Source: an uncultured Bacteroidota bacterium (GTDB lineage: Bacteria > Bacteroidota > Bacteroidia > Chitinophagales > Chitinophagaceae). From it: a DNA stretch of 64,000 nucleotides. Under the pieces are notes generated by a model. It was not told the origin of the DNA, searched no databases, and was given only the letters and a program-made list of their open reading frames with translations. Both the position numbers and the translations under genes were made by a program. The DNA is taken from the NCBI GenBank assembly GCA_903903635.1, contig CAIUZK010000172.1, forward strand, positions 21,993 to 85,992. The letters run 5' to 3'. Positions 27,201 through 35,557 of the stretch are shown in pieces (within the stretch, counting starts at the first letter, position 1; every line of letters begins with the position of its first letter).

Positions 27201-28034
27201 TTGACCGCATTCTACAAGGAGCGTAAAGATATGATCACCGCCCAACCATACATTAATGCTTGGGCTCAGTCATCGCTTACTTATTATACTTACGGCAACC
27301 GCGATTTTTCAACTACAAAAGGTATGACCCTCTTTTATGATATGCGTGCAACCAATCATCTTCGTATGAATGTATCTTACACATTGCAGTTTGCAGAAGG
27401 TACAGGATCAACGCCAAGTTCAAGAAACGGATTATTACAGAGTTTCGTAGCGGCAGGTCTTCCAAACATGAGGTATACAACAGATCTTGACTATGATTCA
27501 CGTCATAATATTGCTGCCAATATAGATTATCGCTATGGAGAAGGAGAAGGCCCTATGATAGCCGGTAAGAAAGTATTCCAGAGTATGGGAGTAGATTTTA
27601 TAGCCAGAGCAAGAAGTGGTGAACCATATACAAAGTACACAGATGCCATACAGTCGTCGGTAATAGGTGGAGTGAACGGCTCCCGTTTGCCATGGCACTA
27701 TGGTGTAGATATGCGCCTTGACAAAGATTTTGTGCTGAATGGTGTTAAGAAAAATGTTGAAGCAGCTCCGGGTGTGAAACCAAGGCGTCAACTATTTCTG
27801 AAGGCCATAGTACAGGTGAATAATCTGTTGCAGACAAAAGACATTATGGGTGTATATGGCTTTACTGGCCGTCCTGATGATAATGGTTATTTAGCTTCGT
27901 CATATGGTAAGCAATATGTACCTCAGCAAATCAATCCACAATCCTATTCAGATTTGTATGCAATAGCTTACAACAACCCTGGTCATTACAATTACGCCCG
28001 TACAATAAGCCTTGCCTTGGAATTTAATTTTTAA
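24273..28034 (+). CDS. TonB-dependent receptor with carboxypeptidase-regulatory domain
   Basis: A 1253-residue outer membrane protein. The signal peptide ends at AIAQ (~residue 22). An Ig-like carboxypeptidase-regulatory domain follows (EIAGMVIDEKKEPMLSAVV, ~24-110), then a plug with PTNQVTDVVSTTVGVYQ and TLYIIDGVQV, and a 22-strand-type barrel rich in aromatic residues that ends in ISLALEFNF with terminal Phe, as barrel insertion requires. It is the first gene of a tight three-gene run with a giant exported protein and a PorV-like protein. No SusD partner follows, so it is unlike glycan-import Sus loci. The ligand is unknown, and a role in building or exporting the next gene's product is inference. 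Confidence 0.93.
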   Translation: MTRTLRSLFLFVFISLSGSAIAQEIAGMVIDEKKEPMLSAVVQVYSGGILKGGNVTDMDGNYLIKPLDPGYYDVLVIYAGYDSILTNKVMVSPDQRTTLNFQMTKHTIGIKEVIIKTYKKPLVDQDNQGKHSLDRAEIATIPTNQVTDVVSTTVGVYQSKRGSDVSIGGARTSGTLYIIDGVQVQGTTGVDQAQGSIDQIEVMSSGISAKYGDVSGGVVNITSRGVSQKMTGQVRLQHSVDGYNNNLASFSVAGPIYKKAIPGDKTRKKPVLGFALSGDIYEDHDRYPTFNQEYTAKGSVVANLQQNPLKIGKDNSGQPTVNYASDYVTLADMTKTKIPPHNVIKEDRLNGKLDYQVTDNMHLVAGGSLDYTQQDLYSRARTMFAPEATPTMNTISGRGYIRFTQKFGKTGDTSSRHSIISNAFYSVQADYQKLYQIAEDPKFKENIFNYAYIGQFNETRVNRYYANQTDSASGKMGTILLYNSVTGIDFKASNLNPNLANYTSQFYNSFVHGNGFTPTQLTSIQAYNGLVNGDEPQYTYGLFYSPGATESYYSKFNSDQYALDVNASFDILAGKTKHAIQFGLYYQQRIERSYSVSANLYGFGTLSLWQRMRDLVSSLDNGNLALDKTHPMFLVNGQVHTLAEVRSGAVIPGSNDTIFYNYANISTDKTFDNNLRKALGYNSTRNINIDSINPSVFNLNMFSADELLNSGNSYVGYQGYTYSGGAQSGSVNFNDFWTKKDNNGNYTRPITPFSPNYIAGYLLDNFNYKDVHFNVGVRVDRYSANTKVLKDPYSESGELTASQVSGTLNTINGGVHPGNMAGNYVVYVDDNTSSNPSVIGYRNGNNWYDPTGKAITDPSILKQYSGGRDPQPALIDTVKISSNNYNPNLAFTDYTPQVTVQPRVSFSFPISEVANFYAHYDIYSHRPTGQVDATARDYYYLQNTGSFINNANLKPEKTYDYEVGFQEKINDHSALTLTAFYKERKDMITAQPYINAWAQSSLTYYTYGNRDFSTTKGMTLFYDMRATNHLRMNVSYTLQFAEGTGSTPSSRNGLLQSFVAAGLPNMRYTTDLDYDSRHNIAANIDYRYGEGEGPMIAGKKVFQSMGVDFIARARSGEPYTKYTDAIQSSVIGGVNGSRLPWHYGVDMRLDKDFVLNGVKKNVEAAPGVKPRRQLFLKAIVQVNNLLQTKDIMGVYGFTGRPDDNGYLASSYGKQYVPQQINPQSYSDLYAIAYNNPGHYNYARTISLALEFNF

Positions 28035-28061
28035 TAATATTTATTAATAATTTGTTTGGTT

Positions 28062-31000
28062 ATGAACATTAGAAAGAATATTCGAATTGCCGGCACCTTT
28101 ACCTTATTAGGTATGTTAAGCCTTACCGGCAATATTACCGCCAGAGAAAATGTTGTGAATACCCATCACAAAGAACTACTGAAAACTACAGATGCCGGTT
28201 GTCAGCCTGCTACAACGGCAATGGACCTTGATATCAACAATGTTCGTGCAAGGTTAATGACCGGAGGAGATATGTGGTGGAACATTGGTCTGAATACAGC
28301 CGCCTATGAAATTCCCAAAGGTTCAGGAAAGAGTTCGCAGTTTGCGGCTTCTTGCTGGATTGGCGGATTTGATAAACAAGGTCAGTTGAAAGTTGCTGCC
28401 CAGACTTATCGTCAGTCGGGTAATGACTATTGGCCGGGTGCCCTGGATGCTAGTGCCAAGATCACTGCTGGCGTATGTGCACAGTGGGATTATATCTGGA
28501 AGGTGGACAGGTCTACCATTAATAAATTTATTGAATTAAGCAAGACCGGAATACCACAAGGTTCACAGTTTGATGTTATAAAAAACTGGCCTGCTGCGGG
28601 CAACCAGAAGGCTAAGAGCAGTAGTACTATTAACCTGACACAAACGCAATATGCCGGACGTACCTATGCGGCCTTTAAGGACCTGAATGGTAATGGTATA
28701 TATGAACCTGATCAGGGTGAATATCCGGTATTGGAAAGCAATGGCATCCAGAGCCTTCCTGACCAGATGATGTGGTGGGTGTTCAATGATGCAGGAAATG
28801 CCAAACAGATGTCGCTTACAGCGGCAATAGGCGTAGAAATTCAAACAACTGCATTCGCTTTTGCTACTCAGGACTTCCTGAACAACTCAACATTTTGTAA
28901 TTATCGTGTAATTAATCGTGGTGCGTTGAGTATTGACAGTACCTATATAGCAGTATGGGATGACTGTGACCTTGGTTATGCCTATGATGACTATATTGGT
29001 TGCGATACAGCAAAGGGATTAGGTATTCAATATAATGGTAACAATGATGATGGAGCTACAGGTGGTCACCCAACTAATTGCTATGGTGTTAATCCCCCAC
29101 AGGTAGGTTTGGACTTTTTCCAGGGTCCAGTAAGGTTAATAAATGATTCAAAGGGTGTTAAGGATTCTACGCAGCGTTTGGGTATGACTAATTTTACTTA
29201 TTACAATAATGACTTTAGTACAATTGGAAATCCTACAAACGGAATAGGGATCTATTTCTACATGACCGGTTCAATTCTTAATGGTCAGCGTTTTTCCTAT
29301 GACTTTCAGGGTCAAGGAGTACCGAGTAAGGGTTATGGATCAGGTCCGGTATCTAACTTTGTGTTCTGGGGCGACCCGGGTGATAAAACTGCATGGTCTG
29401 AGTGTACCTGTAACAATAATCCCGGAGACAGAAGGTTCATCTTCTCATCTGGTCCATTCCAATTGTTGCCGGGAGCAATCAATGATATTACATTCGGTTG
29501 CATATGGGCGCCACAGCCAACAGGAGGTTGCGGAGCAACTAACTTTAATACCATAAAGAGTATTGACATTCAGGCGCAAGCATTATTTGATAGTCATTTT
29601 AAAACTGTTGAAGGTCCTGAAGCGCCAAGGCTGGTAGTAAGAGAACTGGACAGGAAGCTGATATTCTATATGATTAACGATCCTGAAAGCAATAACTATG
29701 GTGAGAATTATGGTCGCGTTGAAGGAGCATATAAGGATTCAATTAAGTATCACCAGGTTGCCATTAAATCCAGAGGTGTAAGTAGTGATTCATTGTATAA
29801 ATTCCAGGGATATCGTGTATTCCAGTTGGCAAACAGCCAGGTATCATCTGCCGATATCTTTAACCCGACTACCGGTGAAGTTGATAATACAAAGGCTTAT
29901 GAGGTTTTCCAGTGCGATGTGCGTGATGGTATCAAGCAAATTGTAAACTATGTACAGGATCTTTCAATAAGCGATACCACTACAAAGGCACAGATTAAAG
30001 TGAGTGGAAGGGATAGTGGAATTGTACACAGTTTTGTGCTGGGAACTGACCAGTTTGCAAAAGGAACAGATAATCAGTTTATTAATTATCATACCTATTA
30101 TTTCGTGGCTATTGCCTATGCATATAATAATTTTGCCAGCTTTAATCCAAACCCCAGATATTCCGGTTCAACTCAGGATGCACCTTATCTGGGTAGTTCG
30201 CATGGTTCAGGTGGTACAGATATTAAGGTAATTCCCGCATTGCCTAATCCGGCAAATCAGGATATGGGTACTCTGCTTAACTCAACTTATGGTGAAGGAG
30301 TATCGATAACCAGAATTGAAGGTACTGGTAATGGAGGAAATGATCTTCAGCTTGATGAAGCATCTGAGGCAGCTGCAAGGGATAACAACCAGGTAGACAA
30401 AGCAGTGTATAAAACAGGCAAAGGACCGATAAATGTAAAAGTTGTAGATCCGCTGAAGGTAGGGGCATATGACTGGACGCTTCAGATTGTAAACGGAGCT
30501 ACAGCCACAGGGTTTGATACTACAGCAGGTTGGACGCTTACTGCAATGAGACCTGACGGTACAGTAGCAGAGACAATATACAGTGAGCATAGTATTAATA
30601 CTATTAATGAGCAGGTATTAGAGAACTATGGTATTTCAATATCAGTTAGTCAGGTAAAAGCGCCGGGCGCTGATCAGGCAAATGGTAATGGATATATTAC
30701 ATCCGACATTACTTTCCAGGATGATACAAAACCTTGGTTGTGGGGATTGCCTGACCAGGCAGATAGTAGTTTTGCAAACTGGTTAAGAGCTGGTAAAACA
30801 AGTCATTACAGTATCTCGTACAGTTCCAAGACTAATCCATGTAATTTTAATGATAATAATGTAACATCAGGTTTCCTGGACTCAGGTATGGTTTATGAGA
30901 ACATGTTTGCGAATTTCTCACCTACAAAAAGCAGTTGGGGGCCTTATGTACTTGCTGCGGCCTATACAGGAATGCATGCCGGAACAGGTACACAATGCGG

Positions 31001-32114
31001 ATTCCAGGTAGCCTACACCAACCAGACTCAGAATCTTACCAACTTTAAGTTATTGAATGATATTGATCTGGTACTCACTGATACAATTTCTCAGTGGACA
31101 CGTTGCGCAGTAATTGAGGAACAGGAAGATCCGAGTCTTGCTGAAGGATTTAGCGGAGATCCGGTTTCTAAATTCTACTTAAGGCGTCATGCTGGTTGGG
31201 ATTTAGATGTAGCTCCAGACAAGAATACGCCAATTTACTCGGTTAAGGCATCAGATAGAGGTATGTCCTGGTTCCCAGGTTACGCAATAGATCAGAGTAC
31301 CGGTAAGCGCCTGAATATAGTATTTGGTGAAGATTCTTACCTTAGCTCGGATAATGGTGCTGATATGATATGGAATCCATCTTCCTCATTTTTTAACTAC
31401 TATAACGGATCAATTTTGTTCGGTGGTAAGCATGTAGTGTATATCCTTAATTCACAGTATGATAAAGATTCGGCTTTCGTAGCAGTTATTAAGGGTGCCA
31501 ATGCTATAAACTCGAATCAGAAGGTGGCATTTACTCCGGTACAATGGGTCGGCATTCCGATACTTAACCCAAGTGTACCTCTTAAGAGTCTGGATGATAA
31601 CGGATTTGGTTTAATCCCAACTACCACAAGGCTGAGGTTCAGGGTTACACGTCCTTATGCTGCTTATACCGCTGTAGATACAACGAAGGTTACAAATCCT
31701 AAACCGGTTGCAGGTCAGGCAAATAATCCATATTATACTTTCTCAACAAGAGGATTGAATCCATCAAAAAGGTCTGATAATCCTGAGCGTGGAGGTTTGG
31801 TAAACAGAATTCAAGCTGTTCCTAATCCTTATTACGGGTATTCGGGTTATGAAGGAAACCGTTTTGATACCAAGGTGAGAATAATAAATCTGCCAACACA
31901 GGCTGTAGTTAATATTTATACACTGGATGGTTCATTGATCCGCTCTTTGAGTAAGAGTGATTTGAATCCATATCTGGACTGGGATGTAAGAAATACAGTT
32001 GGTTTGCCAATTGCCAGTGGAATGTACCTGATACATGTAAATGCAACAGGTATCGGAGAAACAGTGATCAAGTGGTTTGGAGCAATGAGGCCAATCGACG
32101 TAACATCATACTAA
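28062..32114 (+). CDS. very large exported protein with T9SS-like C-terminus
   Basis: A 1350-residue secreted protein beginning MNIRKNIRIAGTF with a signal peptide ending at ITARE. No catalytic family was recognised. The N-terminal 400 residues are rich in Trp, Gly and Asp (GDMWWNIGLNTAAYEIP and similar). There are metal-site-like runs such as DLNGNGIYEPDQGEYP near 210, which resembles a calcium-binding loop. The C-terminus (AVPNPYYGYSGYEGN, then IYTLDGSLIRSLSK and GLPIASGMYLIHV) is a FlgD-Ig/T9SS-type sorting domain. It sits between a TonB receptor and a PorV-like gene with very short gaps and should be co-expressed with both. The start at 28062 (ATG) is preferred over a TTG two codons upstream. 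Confidence 0.85.
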   Translation: MNIRKNIRIAGTFTLLGMLSLTGNITARENVVNTHHKELLKTTDAGCQPATTAMDLDINNVRARLMTGGDMWWNIGLNTAAYEIPKGSGKSSQFAASCWIGGFDKQGQLKVAAQTYRQSGNDYWPGALDASAKITAGVCAQWDYIWKVDRSTINKFIELSKTGIPQGSQFDVIKNWPAAGNQKAKSSSTINLTQTQYAGRTYAAFKDLNGNGIYEPDQGEYPVLESNGIQSLPDQMMWWVFNDAGNAKQMSLTAAIGVEIQTTAFAFATQDFLNNSTFCNYRVINRGALSIDSTYIAVWDDCDLGYAYDDYIGCDTAKGLGIQYNGNNDDGATGGHPTNCYGVNPPQVGLDFFQGPVRLINDSKGVKDSTQRLGMTNFTYYNNDFSTIGNPTNGIGIYFYMTGSILNGQRFSYDFQGQGVPSKGYGSGPVSNFVFWGDPGDKTAWSECTCNNNPGDRRFIFSSGPFQLLPGAINDITFGCIWAPQPTGGCGATNFNTIKSIDIQAQALFDSHFKTVEGPEAPRLVVRELDRKLIFYMINDPESNNYGENYGRVEGAYKDSIKYHQVAIKSRGVSSDSLYKFQGYRVFQLANSQVSSADIFNPTTGEVDNTKAYEVFQCDVRDGIKQIVNYVQDLSISDTTTKAQIKVSGRDSGIVHSFVLGTDQFAKGTDNQFINYHTYYFVAIAYAYNNFASFNPNPRYSGSTQDAPYLGSSHGSGGTDIKVIPALPNPANQDMGTLLNSTYGEGVSITRIEGTGNGGNDLQLDEASEAAARDNNQVDKAVYKTGKGPINVKVVDPLKVGAYDWTLQIVNGATATGFDTTAGWTLTAMRPDGTVAETIYSEHSINTINEQVLENYGISISVSQVKAPGADQANGNGYITSDITFQDDTKPWLWGLPDQADSSFANWLRAGKTSHYSISYSSKTNPCNFNDNNVTSGFLDSGMVYENMFANFSPTKSSWGPYVLAAAYTGMHAGTGTQCGFQVAYTNQTQNLTNFKLLNDIDLVLTDTISQWTRCAVIEEQEDPSLAEGFSGDPVSKFYLRRHAGWDLDVAPDKNTPIYSVKASDRGMSWFPGYAIDQSTGKRLNIVFGEDSYLSSDNGADMIWNPSSSFFNYYNGSILFGGKHVVYILNSQYDKDSAFVAVIKGANAINSNQKVAFTPVQWVGIPILNPSVPLKSLDDNGFGLIPTTTRLRFRVTRPYAAYTAVDTTKVTNPKPVAGQANNPYYTFSTRGLNPSKRSDNPERGGLVNRIQAVPNPYYGYSGYEGNRFDTKVRIINLPTQAVVNIYTLDGSLIRSLSKSDLNPYLDWDVRNTVGLPIASGMYLIHVNATGIGETVIKWFGAMRPIDVTSY

Positions 32115-32178
32115 GAAGATTAAAGGGTACAATTTCGTAAAAAGGCTGTATATTAATAATCGTTATTACAATATAAAT

Positions 32179-33264
32179 ATGAAAAATATTTCAACCAAGG
32201 CTATAGTTGCAATCTGTGCTATAGGAATGTCATTGAATTCATTTGCAGGTAACAAAGATCGTACAGGACAATCAGGCGCTCCTGAGTTACTTATTAATCC
32301 ATGGGCACGTTCAACCGGATTATTTGGCATGAACACGGCTTCAGTTGAAGGTATGGAGGCAATGAAGCTTAATATAGCCGGTCTTGCACAGGATTCTACT
32401 ACCGAAATAGGATTCTCATATGGTAATTACCTGAGTGGTACCGGTATCGGGATTAGTAACCTGGCATTAGCTCAGAAGTTGGGCGAAGTAGGAGTAATTG
32501 GAATAAATGTGATGTCTATGAGTTTTGGTGACATAACTGCGACTGATTACTTCAATCCGGAGGGCTATGGTACCTACCATCCTCAGTTTCTGAATATTCA
32601 ATTAGGTTATGCAAAGCAATTCTCCACACACATTAATGCGGGTGTATCTGCAACTTTTGTATCAGAGCAAGTAAGCAATATCTCTGCTACCGGTGCATCG
32701 TTTGACGGAGGAATACAATATGTGACTGGTAAGAGGGATAATTTCCACTTTGGGATTGTGCTTCATAACATTGGTACCAATATGCGTTTCAGCGGAACCG
32801 GATTTGCCATCAATGCAGATCAGCCACAGAGTACGCCTACCTTTGCAGTTACCGCAGCATATCCATCTGATAAATTTGAAATGCCGACCAACCTTAATAT
32901 TGGCGTGGGTTATGATCTTTTTCTGGATGAAAATCACCTGAGCAGTAAGGATGCAATGCCTAAACAACGCTTATCGTTATATGGTAACTTTACTTCCAAT
33001 TCTTTCAATAATGATTATTTGGGAGTAGGCGCTGAATATGGCTACAAAAACATGTTTATGCTGCGTGCGGCTTACCGTTATGAAAATGGTATAGGTGATT
33101 TGTCGACCAGTACAACTATGTATATGGGGCTTGCAATGGGAGCAACAGTTCAGACAAGGATTGGTGGTGACAGAGCCCCCATGCTGGCTTTAGATTATTC
33201 ATTCCGTCCGACACAACGCCCGGCAAATGGGGTGCATATGATCAGCCTCAGGTTGACACGTTAA
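32179..33264 (+). CDS. PorV/PorQ-family outer membrane protein
   Basis: A 361-residue protein with signal peptide ending at SFAG. The N-terminal mature region (APELLINPWARSTGLFGMNTASVEG, GLAQDS) and repeated beta strands match the PorV/PorQ family of small FadL-like barrels. PorV is the T9SS shuttle that binds cargo at the SprA/Sov translocon and hands it to the attachment complex. This copy lies directly behind a giant T9SS-type cargo and a TonB receptor, so a dedicated shuttle or accessory role for that cargo is a reasonable inference. It may be a paralogue of the core PorV. The gap to the upstream gene is 64 bases. Confidence 0.88.
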   Translation: MKNISTKAIVAICAIGMSLNSFAGNKDRTGQSGAPELLINPWARSTGLFGMNTASVEGMEAMKLNIAGLAQDSTTEIGFSYGNYLSGTGIGISNLALAQKLGEVGVIGINVMSMSFGDITATDYFNPEGYGTYHPQFLNIQLGYAKQFSTHINAGVSATFVSEQVSNISATGASFDGGIQYVTGKRDNFHFGIVLHNIGTNMRFSGTGFAINADQPQSTPTFAVTAAYPSDKFEMPTNLNIGVGYDLFLDENHLSSKDAMPKQRLSLYGNFTSNSFNNDYLGVGAEYGYKNMFMLRAAYRYENGIGDLSTSTTMYMGLAMGATVQTRIGGDRAPMLALDYSFRPTQRPANGVHMISLRLTR

Positions 33265-33301
33265 TACAAAGTGGAATATAAAAAATAAGAAGTATGTATT
33301 T

Positions 33302-33335
33302 TTTGTATTTCGATAATTAAATTTCAGTATTTTTG
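33302..33335 (+). promoter_or_regulatory. canonical promoter of greA
   Basis: -33 TTTG at 33302-33305, a 22-base spacer and -7 TATTTTTG at 33328-33335. Transcription would start near 33341, exactly where a terminator-type hairpin begins. Confidence 0.7.
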
Positions 33336-33340
33336 CATTG

Positions 33341-33376
33341 CAACGCTTCTCAACAAGAGGCGTTGTATTTTTTTTC
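33341..33376 (+). terminator. terminator/attenuator-like hairpin in the greA leader
   Basis: A 10-bp stem CAACGCTTCT/AGAGGCGTTG with one G-T pair, a five-base loop and a long T tract. It is placed downstream of the greA promoter but ahead of the greA start at 33408. It may therefore both end the PorV-like operon and attenuate greA. Confidence 0.65.
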
Positions 33377-33407
33377 TGTAGTTGTAACAAAAATAAAATT
33401 AAATAAG

Positions 33408-33881
33408 ATGGCTGATTTAAACTACCTGACGAAAGAGACACTTGAGCAGATGAAAGAGGAGCTGAATATGCTGAAAACAACAGGACGTGCCGAGATAGCG
33501 CGCCAGATAGCTGAAGCCAGGGAAAAAGGGGATCTGAAAGAGAATGCAGAATATGATGCAGCTAAAGAAGCACAGGGGCATCATGAGGCGAAAATTGCCC
33601 ATCTTCAAACTGCGTTGATGTCGGCAAGAGTAATAAATGCCAAGGATATAGACGTGAGTAAAGTATCAGTTTTAAGTAAAGTGGGGGTTACCAATTTGGG
33701 TAATAAAAAGACTATGGTATATCAGTTGGTATCAGAAAGAGAAGCTGATATCAAGCTTGGGAAGATTTCGGTGACGTCACCTATCGGGAAAGGGCTACTT
33801 GGCAAATGCATTGGTGAAACGGTAGATGTGATAACGCCCGGCGGCATTTTGAAATTCAGAATCGAAAGTATATCTATCTGA
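33408..33881 (+). CDS. greA: transcript cleavage factor GreA
   Basis: A 157-residue protein that rescues backtracked RNA polymerase by stimulating cleavage of the nascent RNA. The N-terminal coiled coil (~1-75) has the two acidic tip residues in EKGDLKENAEYDAAKE. The C-terminal FKBP-like domain follows (EREADIKLGKISVTSPIGKGLLGK). Upstream in-frame codons back to 33333 overlap the promoter and hairpin, so the ATG at 33408 was chosen. The HIT gene begins one base after its stop, so the two are translationally linked. Confidence 0.95.
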   Translation: MADLNYLTKETLEQMKEELNMLKTTGRAEIARQIAEAREKGDLKENAEYDAAKEAQGHHEAKIAHLQTALMSARVINAKDIDVSKVSVLSKVGVTNLGNKKTMVYQLVSEREADIKLGKISVTSPIGKGLLGKCIGETVDVITPGGILKFRIESISI

Positions 33882-33882
33882 T

Positions 33883-34275
33883 ATGGCAACTATTTTTTCA
33901 AAAATAATAGCAGGTGCAATACCATGTTATAAAATTGCAGAAAACGAGCATTTTTTTGCATTCCTTGATATTTTTCCGCTGAGGGAAGGACATGTGCTGG
34001 TTGTGCCTAAGACGGAGACTGATAAGTTCTTTGATGTGAGCGATGAACTTCTTGCGGAATGGCTGTTATTTGCAAAGCCCATTGCAAAAGCGATTGAAAA
34101 ATCATTTCCCTGCGATCGGTGCGGGATATCGGTAATAGGTCTGGAAGTACCACATGCACACATGCATCTGATACCTGTTAACTCGGCTAATGACCTGAAT
34201 TTTCATCAGGAGAAGCTGAAACTGACTCCGGATCAACTGAAAGAAATACAGGAAAAGATACTCAAACACCTTTGA
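33883..34275 (+). CDS. HIT-family hydrolase
   Basis: Small histidine-triad nucleotide-binding protein (130 residues) that cleaves adenylylated compounds such as AMP-lysine or Ap4A. The HxHxH motif is VPHAHMHLIP at ~86-95. The N-terminal TIFSKIIAGAIPCYKI and FLDIFPLREGHVLVVPK blocks are typical. It is co-transcribed with greA, an arrangement common in Bacteroidota. Confidence 0.93.
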   Translation: MATIFSKIIAGAIPCYKIAENEHFFAFLDIFPLREGHVLVVPKTETDKFFDVSDELLAEWLLFAKPIAKAIEKSFPCDRCGISVIGLEVPHAHMHLIPVNSANDLNFHQEKLKLTPDQLKEIQEKILKHL

Positions 34276-34311
34276 TTCAATTTCCTGAATTAACTGCAAT
34301 AAGATTCATTT

Positions 34312-34343
34312 GCCCCAACCCGAAAATGTTGGGGCTTTTTTTT
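34312..34343 (+). terminator. terminator of the greA-HIT operon
   Basis: GCCCCAAC/GTTGGGGC stem, 8-base loop, T8 tail. Confidence 0.9.
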
Positions 34344-34374
34344 ATATGATGTAGCCAGTGATCTCATTATACAA

Positions 34375-34662
34375 TCAGGCTTTCCTTTCTACACTCCAGG
34401 CCTGAGGGGGATCTTTGAATAATGCCTTGGTTTTTCCCCATGTGTCTTTGAAAAATTCACTGAACCGGTAATGGTTCAGATCAGCTTCTTCATTCCAGTG
34501 GCTATAAGTGAAAAAAATGTTGGGATGTTTGCTATCCTGCCATAATTCGAGGTGAGTACAGCCGGGAAAGCTTTGTATTGTTGCTTTGCGCTCTTCGAAA
34601 ATCGCGACAAAGTTATTAATCGCATCTTCGCGGAAGGTCATTTGTACAATTCGTATGATCAT
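34375..34662 (-). CDS. antibiotic biosynthesis monooxygenase-like protein
   Basis: A 95-residue ABM-fold protein (dimeric alpha+beta barrel). It has IIRIVQMTFREDAINNFVAIFEE at the N-terminus, CTHLELWQDSKHPNIFFTYSHWNEE in the middle and a W-containing end. Family members are quinol monooxygenases, haem-degrading enzymes or of unknown role. Its start overlaps the stop of the upstream SAM hydrolase gene by four bases (ATGA), so the pair is translationally coupled. Confidence 0.85.
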   Translation of the reverse strand: MIIRIVQMTFREDAINNFVAIFEERKATIQSFPGCTHLELWQDSKHPNIFFTYSHWNEEADLNHYRFSEFFKDTWGKTKALFKDPPQAWSVERKA

Positions 34663-35426
34663 TCGAAAATTATTTTTATTCCATTATTCCTGCTACCAAT
34701 CCGCAAACCAAACAAACTGGCAGCATTGCCCCTGTTGACACAGATTTCCATATAACCGGCACTATTGAACCTGCATAGCTTGATACCGGGTCTTACATCG
34801 GCATAATTGTCGCTAATTTCACTGATATCTTCAATCTGGGCAAAGTGTAAGGTAAAATTCCTGCCCTGAACATAATTGTTGAACTGGTCCCTTGTAATAT
34901 TGAGTACTACATTTTCGTAATGATCAATATGAATAACCTCGCAGTTTATCTCGTTCCCAATCATTTGTAGTGGCTTCTGCTGCCCTGTTTTGAGTGAATG
35001 CTCAGGTAGGGTTGCCAATCCTTGTTTTGGGTATGTTGCCGCCCTGGCGGCCTCCTTAACCCAATCAGCAAAAGATTGCCCGGATTGCAGGGTTGAAAAT
35101 TGTCTGGCTTTCGGTACAGGATCAAACGCCAAAGGCAAAACTGTATTATCGGCAGTTATAAAATAATGATCGTCCAATTCAGATACTAATATCCGGGGTG
35201 TCTTTTCAGAAAACAGGTCGAATAAAAGTATATGGCAAGTGCCTGCAGGGAATTTGCCCCATGCCGCAGATAAAAGATAGGCAGCCTGCCTGGTATTGAA
35301 AGGCTTTATGTCATGGCTGATATTAATGATTGCCGCATCCGGGATTTGCTGCAATAATATGCCATGGGCAATTGCCACAGAGGCATCCTGCGTACCAAAA
35401 TCTGAGAGCAAAGTTATAGGTGACAT
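34659..35426 (-). CDS. SAM hydroxide adenosyltransferase (DUF62 family)
   Basis: A 255-residue protein of the SAM hydrolase / SAM-dependent halogenase family, which splits S-adenosylmethionine into adenosine and methionine using water. It begins SPITLLSDFGTQD (substrate-binding Asp), then INISHDIKPFNTRQAAYLL, and ends with the C-terminal beta barrel NAASLFGLRIGSRNNGIKI. The hydrolase form is far more common than halogenases. The downstream ABM gene overlaps by four bases. Confidence 0.88.
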   Translation of the reverse strand: MSPITLLSDFGTQDASVAIAHGILLQQIPDAAIINISHDIKPFNTRQAAYLLSAAWGKFPAGTCHILLFDLFSEKTPRILVSELDDHYFITADNTVLPLAFDPVPKARQFSTLQSGQSFADWVKEAARAATYPKQGLATLPEHSLKTGQQKPLQMIGNEINCEVIHIDHYENVVLNITRDQFNNYVQGRNFTLHFAQIEDISEISDNYADVRPGIKLCRFNSAGYMEICVNRGNAASLFGLRIGSRNNGIKIIFE

Positions 35427-35433
35427 TTCAGTG

Positions 35434-35441
35434 CAAAAGTA
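35434..35441 (-). promoter_or_regulatory. -7 element of the SAM hydrolase-ABM operon
   Basis: Minus-strand TACTTTTG, 7 bases upstream of the ATG. Confidence 0.45.
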
Positions 35442-35557
35442 AATTATTATCAGGTACTTTTTTTTAACTGCCTCCTACATAAAACCAATTAAGCAATATT
35501 TAGGCAATTCCTTCCGTTATGATTGTTCTTCCTTATTTTTACAGTGGAATAACAGGT

